Source: CAZSMC01 sp964607755
Lineage (GTDB): Bacteria > Zhuqueibacterota > Zhuqueibacteria > Residuimicrobiales > Krinioviventaceae
NCBI GenBank assembly: GCA_964607755.1
Contig: CAZSMC010000122.1
Coordinates: 1-8,448, forward strand
Reading direction: 5' to 3'
DNA length: 8,448 bases
The notes beneath the pieces were generated by a model, which searched no databases, was not told the DNA's origin, and saw only the letters and a program-made list of their open reading frames with translations. Below, piece by piece: positions 1 to 6,555 of the stretch. The position numbers and the translations under genes were made by a program. Every line of letters begins with the position of its first letter. Position 1 is the stretch's first letter.

Positions 1-1217
1 GCATCCAGCACAAACGAGCCGATATCCATGTGACCATGATCAGCCTTGTTATAACCGCCTTTGAAACCAAGATAGATGTCATCCCGGTCCCAGCCGCTGC
101 GCATGGCAGCGACAGCGGTTTCGCCGGAAAAGCTCATATCCAGAGGCAAATCATCGTAACTCAAATTCTGGCCGCGGTCATCGTACCATGCCATCAACAA
201 GCCGAAAAACCGGTCCAACGTGTCGTCGTCCATCATCACGCCCTGGCGCATGCGCGGCAGATCGCGTTCCACTAGCAAGCGTTCAAATGCGGCATAAACC
301 GGCTGATCGTAGGTGTGCGAGAACCAGAACATGACCGGCGAAAAATAGAGAATATCTTTGGAATCGCCAAAATTAAAATAATAATTGGACGGGCCTACGG
401 TGTGAATATGGAAATTCCCGGACAGGCCGAGCCAGTCGTAGCCTTCAATGGATTCCCAATCGACTGCCTCGCCCAAAGCGGTGCGGGTGGCTTCAATAAG
501 CAACGCATTGTAGGTCGTACCGTAAGCGAAATAGGTCGGGCCTTCGTACCAGGCGCCGTCCGGTTTATAGCCCTGCATGGCATAAGGGATGGATTTCAGG
601 GCGCCATCCAAAATTTTTGCCGCAATAGCTGAATCCTGGTCGGCAATTGCCAACGCCGACACCAGTAATCCGCCATTGCACACCTGGTTCCAGTTCATTT
701 TGCGCTCGATCCACCAGCCATCCTGATGGCTGCCGTTATAAGCTTTGATGCCTTCTTTAAGACCGTTTTCGATGATCCCATTGACGATAATATTTTTTTC
801 ATCCTCTGTCAGGGTGTCTTGTATCCAGTCGTAACCGCAGCCCATGAGCATGCCGATTTCGCCGATGTTGAGGAAATGAGACGGTCCCCAATCCTTGAAT
901 TGCGCTGCGGCCAGCAAATCGGCTTTGACGCGTTCGGCATATTCGGCATTACCGGTGAGCCGATACAAAACACCAAGATTAAAAATCCGGAACATCGACG
1001 CGCGGCGCTGGGCTTTGAGGCGCGGATTGCCCGGGCCGTCGAATTGATAGGCGATGGGCGGTTCGTCGAGTTGCTCGGCAGCGTATTGCTCCGCCACCTC
1101 GAACAGTTCCTGCAATAATGGATCGGTTTCCAACTGTGATAAAACGCGATCGCGCACCTCATCGGTAAAAATAATCCGCGGATGACCGGTTCGCAGGCTG
1201 TCCAGCGGGGCGGCGGA
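1..1217 (-). CDS. Heparinase II/III-family protein (polysaccharide lyase-like), partial at both ends
   Basis: An open frame of 405 codons, read from the N gap at 1217 to the left edge, gives a continuous protein with no stop; the start is in the gap and the C-terminus is off the window. It begins with the family's usual opening (GHPRIIFTDE, visible residues 11-20), which normally follows directly after a signal peptide, so only about 20-30 residues are probably missing. An alpha-helical toroid follows, including NWNQVCNGG (175-183) and PDGAWYEGPTYFAYGT (219-234). The start of the C-terminal beta domain has MRSGWDRDD (372-380) and HGHMDIGSFVLD (394-405). These fit the conserved Asn, Tyr and His that heparinase II/III and related PL15/PL17/PL21 lyases use for beta-elimination of uronic-acid-containing polysaccharides. 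The exact substrate (alginate, heparinoid, pectin-like) cannot be read from the sequence. It is the last visible gene of the cluster and lies downstream of the WD40 gene. Confidence 0.88.
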
Positions 1218-1317
1218 NNNNNNNNNNNNNNNNNNNNNNNNNNNNNNNNNNNNNNNNNNNNNNNNNNNNNNNNNNNNNNNNNNNNNNNNNNNNNNNNNNN
1301 NNNNNNNNNNNNNNNNN
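1218..1317. other. Assembly gap (100 N)
   Basis: Exactly 100 undetermined bases, the usual placeholder for a scaffold join, so the true length is unknown. The gap should hold the last few residues and stop of the WD40/T9SS gene, the intergenic spacer, and the start codon and signal peptide of the heparinase-like gene. Confidence 0.97.
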
Positions 1318-1470
1318 AACATCATTTTCCGGGTTTGGGAAACCGACTGCTGATCATTCAATACATCAAGCTGATAAAAATAGATGCCGCTGGGCCAATT
1401 TCGGCCGGAAACCTGGATCTGCTGCGTGCCGGCATCTTGCGCCTGGTCGACCAGAACATCCACTCGCATA
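1318..1470 (-). other. C-terminal half of a T9SS type A sorting domain
   Basis: The encoded segment (visible residues 143-192 of the WD40 protein) lines up with the second half of the sorting domain of the arabinofuranosidase in this window: RVDVLVDQAQDAG against HVKTLVDQVLRAG, SGIYFYQLD against SGMYLIRLS, and TRKMM against TQKII. The first half, with the NYPNPFNPST-type opening and the strand before 'xGRxV', is absent. In species that have T9SS, such tails direct export across the outer membrane. Confidence 0.7.
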
Positions 1471-1895
1471 CCATCGACGCTGGCGATGTGATCGAGGGTG
1501 CGCACCAATTGACCGTCAGCAACCCGCCAGACGCGGACGCGGAAATCTTCGCCGCCGGAAAGGACGTATTCGCTGTCGCGGGTCCAGGCGATCACTTCCA
1601 CCTCATCGTCGGGTTCGTTTTCGTGGAAGCGCTGCCACAGCTCTTCACCGTCGAGATTCCACAACCGCACATCGCCGCCGCGTTTGGCGCCAGAGGCGAT
1701 CATGGTGCCGTCCGGCGAAAATTCCGCCGACTCGATCGAGGCGGTATCCCGCTCTTTATCCACCGCAGCCGTGCGGTCGCCGACACGCACCCAAACCGGG
1801 ATAAAATCCAGGCTGTTTTGGGCGACCACCAAACTTGCAAAAATAAAAACGAATATTGGTATCAAATCAATAAACAGTGTATTTTTAGCTTTCAA
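1318..1895 (-). CDS. Secreted WD40-repeat protein with partial T9SS sorting tail (3' end in gap)
   Basis: 192 complete codons run from a TTG start at 1895 into the N gap. TTG is chosen because GGAG sits 6 nt upstream, the frame opens with a signal peptide (MKAKNTLFID, then a hydrophobic run to LVVA-QNS at residues 21-28), and the next Met is deep in the fold at residue 65. The start overlaps the stop of the FAD gene by 11 nt, suggesting translational coupling. Residues about 52-142 hold two WD40-like blades: SAEFSPDGTMIASGA...DVRLWNLDG (57-83) and VIAWTRDSEYVLSGG...VRVWRVADG (101-128). A third blade appears to begin with LVRTLDHIASVDG. From residue 143 the sequence changes to the second half of a type A sorting domain (RVDVLVDQAQDAG, then WPSGIYFYQLD and TRKMM). 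Two blades cannot close a propeller, so this is either a natural in-frame deletion or an assembly chimera. Molecular role unknown. Confidence 0.78.
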
Positions 1896-3339
1896 AATAG
1901 ACTCCGTCTTTTTCCAATGTATCGCGCAACAGCCCGTATTTCAAGTCACGACTGCCGACATTTTTCTGTGAGCACAATGCCGCGGCAGTTCCGGCGGCCT
2001 GCCCCTGTACCTGACAGCAGGAGATGCTGAACGTTGAAAAATGTGCTTGTTGGTCCGACGTGATCATCTGACCGGCCACAAACAAATTCTCCAATCCCTT
2101 GACAATCAAGGCGCGGTATGGAATGCCATACGTACCGCCGATCTTGATTTGAATCCGCGGCGCTTTGGAATGATAGCCGTAAACGCCGACATCATCGTTA
2201 AAATGACGCGCATTGACGATATCGTCCAGTGTGATGTCGTACTCGCATTCGATGAAACGTGCCCTGCGGGTATTAAGCGACGGACTGGTTCGGGCAATAA
2301 ATGCTTTCTCACAACCCGGGATGAAATCCTTGAACAATTGTAAAGCGTCATATTGATTTTGGCGAATCTGCACTTCAACGCGAGACACGGCTGCCGGATC
2401 AGTCGGCAATTCTTTCATGTAATAATCGCATTTGATAAACATGAAATAATTGTCGTGCACCGTCGTGGTTGTGGTTGACATGCCGATTTCCTTGCGGCGT
2501 TTTTCGAATTCGAACGGCAGATTCACTTCTTTACCGCTAAGACGAATAATCTCACCGTCTTTGCCGCTGCGCTGTCCTTCACAGTACTGCGACACAGCGT
2601 CATGCTCTTTTAGAAATTTATAATATTCATCAATGCTGATATTAGCAACTCCCATCGAGTTACAAACAGCGTAATCATTTGGCACCGTATATTTGGCGCC
2701 GGCGCGAACCGCCAAATCGCCATAGGCCGTGCAATCCACAAAAGACCTGGCCATAACCGCCTCACGGCCGGCATGACTCTCGGTGAGCACCCCAACCAAC
2801 CGTCCATTGTCGACGATTGCATCCGCCACCCAGGTATTGAGCGCCAGATGTACTCCGGCCCCGGCCAGCATTTTCATAGACACCAGTTTAAACAGCTCCG
2901 TATCAATAGCCGTACAGACGCTATCGTAATCCGACCCCTCTTCCATTTCAGGATAGCCGGTGGTACCGCCGATTTTCATCAGTTCATCGATAATCTCCGT
3001 AGCAATGCCCTGCACCACCTGACGTTTCTCAACGCCGGGAAACGCTTTCCAGATGTTGTAATAGCTGTGAATGGCGGTGCCGCCCTCTACCACAGTGCCG
3101 CCGGTATAGCCTTTGCGCTCGATGAGCATGGTTTTGGCGCCGGTGCGCGCTGCAGCAATAGCCGCAATAACGCCGGCACTGCCGCCGCCGGCAACCACAA
3201 CATCTGCATGGCGTACCGGAACCTCTTTAGCCGATTCTATATATTTTGACGATGACGATGACTTTGTAAATCCGCTTCCCGGTAAGGCCATCGTCCCAAG
3301 CCCCACAAGGGCACTTTTTGAAAAATCACGTCGGTTCAT
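1885..3339 (-). CDS. Tat-exported FAD-dependent oxidoreductase
   Basis: 484 residues from the ATG at 3339. The start is chosen because GGAG (3347-3350) lies 7 nt upstream and the protein then opens MNRRDFSKSALVGLG, a twin-arginine signal; ATG at 3372 would add 11 residues ahead of this signal and is less likely. A serine-rich linker (SSSSSK, 28-33) leads into a Rossmann FAD-binding motif (DVVVAGGGSAG, 46-56), with the acidic ribose-binding residue in LIERKG about 20 residues on. The C-terminal part keeps the family's typical GIPYRALIVKGLENLFVAGQ and GQAAGTAAAL segments. This places it in the FAD_oxidored-type (PF12831-like) flavoprotein group, whose members often sit in glycan-degradation clusters. 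The substrate is unknown; oxidation of a sugar or sugar-derived product in the periplasm is an inference from the neighbours. Its end overlaps the WD40 start, and it follows the PHP-like gene by 49 nt. Confidence 0.87.
   Translation of the reverse strand: MNRRDFSKSALVGLGTMALPGSGFTKSSSSSKYIESAKEVPVRHADVVVAGGGSAGVIAAIAAARTGAKTMLIERKGYTGGTVVEGGTAIHSYYNIWKAFPGVEKRQVVQGIATEIIDELMKIGGTTGYPEMEEGSDYDSVCTAIDTELFKLVSMKMLAGAGVHLALNTWVADAIVDNGRLVGVLTESHAGREAVMARSFVDCTAYGDLAVRAGAKYTVPNDYAVCNSMGVANISIDEYYKFLKEHDAVSQYCEGQRSGKDGEIIRLSGKEVNLPFEFEKRRKEIGMSTTTTTVHDNYFMFIKCDYYMKELPTDPAAVSRVEVQIRQNQYDALQLFKDFIPGCEKAFIARTSPSLNTRRARFIECEYDITLDDIVNARHFNDDVGVYGYHSKAPRIQIKIGGTYGIPYRALIVKGLENLFVAGQMITSDQQAHFSTFSISCCQVQGQAAGTAAALCSQKNVGSRDLKYGLLRDTLEKDGVYFES
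1902..1905 (-). promoter_or_regulatory. Ribosome binding site fixing the TTG start of the WD40 gene
   Basis: GGAG on the minus strand lies 6 nt before TTG at 1895, inside the end of the FAD oxidoreductase gene. It is the main support for the unusual start codon. Confidence 0.65.
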
Positions 3340-3346
3340 CATTCTG

Positions 3347-3350
3347 CTCC
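3347..3350 (-). promoter_or_regulatory. Ribosome binding site deciding the FAD oxidoreductase start
   Basis: GGAG on the minus strand is 7 nt before ATG at 3339 and 4 nt before a second in-frame ATG at 3342. It selects the MNRRDF start over the longer frame from 3372. Confidence 0.65.
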
Positions 3351-3388
3351 AAAATTTTGATAAATTATCCAAAATACCATACTAAAGC

Positions 3389-5342
3389 TCAGTCTAATGG
3401 TACGGGCTGCACCATTGCACCATTTGTCGCAATATCCCATGCCGCAAAACGCACCCATTTTTTACCGGTGGCATCAAATGGAATTGAAAACCGCTTTTTG
3501 CCAAAAGGCGGCAGGCTGGTGGTTGAAATCACTTTTCTATCTGTTTTTTCACCATCCCCCCAAACCACTTCGACAAATTCAAGTGGAAATGTCCATTCTA
3601 CATCCGCGATGAGTGTGCGCCGGGCGCCCTCGCCTTTAACTTTATACTCAGGAATCAAAACTTCGCCGGAAGTGACAAAAAAATCACCATTTTTCAACGC
3701 ATCAATGACACTGCTCATATCTGATGCATCGGGTACACGATCGAGCTTGACGTAATTGATTGGCGACATGCCATAGGCATCATCATAGGGCGGACGTCCG
3801 CGCCGCCCATAGTCGGAGCGGATTTCTGAAATGGCAAGCGCATATTTGGGCGGCCGATTTTTTTGAGCCATCCAATTATTAGTCTTGTCCCACAGGCTTT
3901 GAAACCGGTATTCACCAAGGCGTTTTTCAGACGCATCAATTCCCATTCCCCAGCGATATCCAAGGCTGAAATAATTTTCATGCAGAAAATGGGGTTCATC
4001 TTTAATCGCCTCGGGGTAACCGGTTGACCGCTTTGTATTGGGGTGCGGCATAGAGATAAGCGCATTTTCCTTTTCAGTCATTTTCATCATATCCGACGGC
4101 GTCCCCAAATTATAAATGGTGCCATATGTCGGATGCTGTTGTACAAGCGGCTGGCCTGGCAATCGCTGTGGCCGCCAGAATACGGGTTTGGAAAACAGAA
4201 TATCATAATGGCCGCCAAGAAACGGTCGCCGGCCGCCAGTACTGTTTTCATCATTCGGCATGACGAGAAAATCTTTATCAGACAAACGAGTTGCAGCATG
4301 TGCATAGTCTGCCAAATCCTTTAAATACAAGTCACCGGTATCCTTGCGACCGGGTCCCCGGGCGCCGTCAATAATGCTGAATATATCAACCCCAATGCTT
4401 TTCATGGTTTCAATATCATTCAGGCGGGCATCGACNNNNNNNNNNNNNNNNNNNNNNNNNNNNNNNNNNNNNNNNNNNNNNNNNNNNNNNNNNNNNNNNN
4501 NNNNNNNNNNNNNNNNNNNNNNNNNNNNNNNNNNNACCGCCCAATTTATACTCTTGTGGATGTTGCGCCAAATCCCGCCATACCACCCGCGATGTATCCT
4601 GAATCGGCATTCCCCGTAAACCGGCATCATATTTAAAAGCGGCAGAGGGGTGATCGGTTTTGGCAACCAGGGTTTGACGAATAAGGTTGCTGCCTTTAAA
4701 AACATCAAATTGTAAATACCCGGTAAAAATGCCGGCAGTAACACCGGGGAAAAAAACCTCAATTCGTGCACCGTTTGTTTTTACCTCACAATGGGTCACA
4801 TTGTACTGCGCGGTCGCACGAACAATTTCATCCGGTTTGCGGGGCATACCGGGATGATTGGCAAATGCTTCAGAATCAGGAATGGAACTGGTGTGCGAAA
4901 TCGGTAGTTCGTCTGAAATATACAACGGCGCATCCCAAAAGGCATCCCATTTTATTTCATTCAGCTTTTCAACTGTCAGTGGAACACCAAGGTTCTCAAG
5001 AGGTTCAGTCTGCTGCTGGGTTACGCGGCGTAGTCCGGAAACCACGCGTACTTCTGGAACAGCGTTACGGATGATTGAACGCCGATCACCCTGTGCTGGC
5101 TGAATTGATAATTCCCGAATCACGGGTGTTTTCTCGTCAATTGCCAATTTTAATACAAGCGTGTTACCCGGATCACCCTGCCATTGTAAAATCAAGGTTT
5201 CATTTTCGATCATTGCCGCAAGACCATCCTGTGGCTGGAATTGTGACATATCGCAATTCAAAGGATCAGTTAGTCCGGCATCAGGCAAAAGTGCAATGAA
5301 AAGAATGCACACAAGCATAACATGTTTTACTTTAAAAGTCAT
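3389..5342 (-). CDS. Secreted PHP / CehA-McbA-like putative metallohydrolase, interrupted by an assembly gap
   Basis: Two open segments are read as one gene: 5342-4536 (269 residues) and 4435-3389 (348 residues plus stop). The placeholder of 100 N puts them in different frames. The N-terminal part starts MTFKVKHVMLVCILFIALLP, a Sec signal peptide, followed by a beta-rich region without a motif I can name, ending near YKLGG. After the gap come DIFSIIDGARGPG, then LVMPNDEN and LGGHYDILFSKPVFW, then ISMPHPNTKRSTGYPE. The His-containing GGH and MPHP motifs and the spacing resemble PHP-domain phosphoesterase-like proteins labelled CehA/McbA. Any first metal-binding motif would fall in or near the gap. 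A C-terminal beta-sandwich (VWGDGEKTDRKV; RFAAWDIATNGA) ends the protein. AGGA lies 10 nt before the ATG. Substrate unknown. Base composition is visibly more AT-rich than in the outer genes of the cluster. Confidence 0.75.
4436..4535. other. Assembly gap (100 N) inside the PHP-like gene
   Basis: Exactly 100 N. The codon frame to its right ends cleanly at 4536 and the frame to its left resumes at 4435, so if this is a single intact gene the true missing length must be a multiple of three, which 100 is not. The number is therefore a placeholder. Confidence 0.97.
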
Positions 5343-5352
5343 AAAAATTGCA

Positions 5353-5356
5353 TCCT
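5353..5356 (-). promoter_or_regulatory. Probable ribosome binding site of the PHP-like gene
   Basis: AGGA on the minus strand lies 10 nt before ATG at 5342, in the 65-nt spacer after the CapA-like gene. Spacing is a little long, so support is moderate. No stem-loop terminator or clear promoter is seen in this spacer. Confidence 0.45.
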
Positions 5357-5407
5357 GTCTTTTATGTTAAAGATCAACAATTCTGTGAATATGCGTTAAC
5401 TGCCGTT

Positions 5408-6532
5408 TTACTCGATATCCACTTTGATCTCTTTACCCTGGATTGTCAGAAAAGCCGGGTTTCCAGATCGAGATTTGAGGCGTTCAAATAACGCTGCACC
5501 TGCGCCTGCATTCGGATCCAGCAAATGCGGATCATTATTGTCATCACGTTGAACCGGAAGCACGGACACACGATTCATTTTCCCGGCAGCCACATCAATC
5601 TTTGCCAGCAACCCGTGGGGACGGTCTTTAACCTGCCACCAGTCAAAAACCATATTTCCGAGTCCGTAAAACACCGGCTTTTGGTTATACACCTCGATCG
5701 CGGCAATCTCGTGATTGCCGTGTCCCATGATGACATCGGCGCCGGCATCAATCGCGGCATGCGCCACGGTGACCTGATAATCGATCAATTCCGGATGATG
5801 CGAGCGGCCCCAGTGATATGAGGCAATGACGATATCCACCTTTTTCTTTAATTCGGCAATGTCCTGCTCCATGCGTTTCAACTCTTCTTCCACAGGGATG
5901 GTGACAATGATCGGCGGCGTGCCGGGCTTGTCGTATTTGGGCGGCGGCTGATACGAGGTGTTGATACGCACAGTAGCAATGCCGGGGTATTTTTCCGTAG
6001 CAGCGTGCTGAAATGGGAATACGGTACAGGCATACGCCAAAAAGCCTACCGTGGTGCCGTTCTTTTCCAGAATCACCGGCTCGTGCGCGGCATCCAGATT
6101 TTCACCGCCGCCGGCGTACGGGATATTGTGTTCTTCCAATACCTCGAGACTTTTCATCAGCGCCATCCACGGCCAGGTGACGTTATTGGCAACACTGACG
6201 GCATCAATATTGGCGTCGACCAAACCCCGCACCATTTCCGGCTCAGAATGCCGCCAATTGGATTTGTGCGGAATATCCAAAATCATCGAATCTTTGGATG
6301 TTCCGGCCAGGGCGCCTTCCAAATTACAGATTCGCAGGTCAGCCTGCTCAAACGTCGGCAGTAAATATTTAAAACCTTCCACCGGGTTGTCACGATTCTG
6401 AATATTGGTATCACCCCAAATGAGCATAGAGACATCCGCATCATTAGGCTGCCAGGGCCACGGCTCCATCTGTGCCGCAGCTTGAACAACGAATCCGATT
6501 ATCAAAACGAAAAAATATTTTTTTAAAACCAC
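5408..6532 (-). CDS. CapA-family (PGA_cap, metallophosphatase-fold) exported protein with altered active-site motif
   Basis: 374 residues from a GTG start at 6532, chosen because GGAG lies 9 nt upstream and the product opens with a signal peptide (VVLKKYFFVLIIGFVVQAAAQ, cleavage likely after AAA). The CapA-type order of motifs is clear: IWGDTNI (38-44), CNLEGAL (69-75), SVANN (113-117), YAGGGENL (139-146), ASYHWG (237-242), MGHGNHE (269-275) and FYGLGNMVFD (288-297). CapA/PgsA-like proteins are known from poly-gamma-glutamate synthesis, but most relatives outside capsule operons have no proven role. Here the segment normally read as NNH-x-W/L-D-x-G is NNVTWPWM (116-123): the conserved His is Val118 and the following Asp is Pro121. 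The remaining Asp, Glu and His motif residues are kept. It may be a non-catalytic binder or an enzyme with changed metal use. There are no other capsule genes nearby; it sits 23 nt after the arabinofuranosidase gene. Confidence 0.85.
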   Translation of the reverse strand: MVLKKYFFVLIIGFVVQAAAQMEPWPWQPNDADVSMLIWGDTNIQNRDNPVEGFKYLLPTFEQADLRICNLEGALAGTSKDSMILDIPHKSNWRHSEPEMVRGLVDANIDAVSVANNVTWPWMALMKSLEVLEEHNIPYAGGGENLDAAHEPVILEKNGTTVGFLAYACTVFPFQHAATEKYPGIATVRINTSYQPPPKYDKPGTPPIIVTIPVEEELKRMEQDIAELKKKVDIVIASYHWGRSHHPELIDYQVTVAHAAIDAGADVIMGHGNHEIAAIEVYNQKPVFYGLGNMVFDWWQVKDRPHGLLAKIDVAAGKMNRVSVLPVQRDDNNDPHLLDPNAGAGAALFERLKSRSGNPAFLTIQGKEIKVDIE

Positions 6533-6541
6533 AATCTGATT

Positions 6542-6546
6542 CTCCT
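6542..6546 (-). promoter_or_regulatory. Ribosome binding site fixing the GTG start of the CapA-like gene
   Basis: AGGAG on the minus strand lies 9 nt before GTG at 6532, in the 23-nt spacer after the arabinofuranosidase stop. No ATG is available until residue 22, after the signal peptide. Confidence 0.65.
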
Positions 6547-6555
6547 TATTATTAT

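Noticed and set aside
726..1118. Plus-strand frame of 130 codons
   Set aside because: Lies opposite the heparinase-like coding region, whose minus-strand frame has conserved motifs without stops; the plus frame shows none.
1182..2030. Long plus-strand frame (282 codons) crossing the N gap
   Set aside because: It is antisense to the lyase, WD40 and FAD genes, includes about 34 undetermined residues, and has no domain signature; the minus-strand frames carry clear motifs.
3340..3372. Longer start for the FAD oxidoreductase at 3372
   Set aside because: Adds 11 residues before the twin-arginine signal and has no ribosome binding site, whereas GGAG sits at the right distance from 3339.
4416..4771. 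Minus-strand frame apparently starting the PHP-like C-terminal segment at 4771
   Set aside because: Its first residues (4771-4536) are an out-of-frame shadow of the N-terminal segment; the join arises only because the placeholder of 100 N shifts the frame.
5343..5407. Promoter or terminator in the 65-nt spacer between the CapA-like and PHP-like genes
   Set aside because: I see no convincing -35/-10 pair at proper spacing and no GC-rich stem followed by T's. A four-codon ATG frame overlapping the PHP start was also judged chance.
5408..6532. Capsule (poly-gamma-glutamate) synthesis role for the CapA-like gene
   Set aside because: No capB, capC or capD-like neighbour is present and the active-site motif is altered, so a capsule role is not supported.
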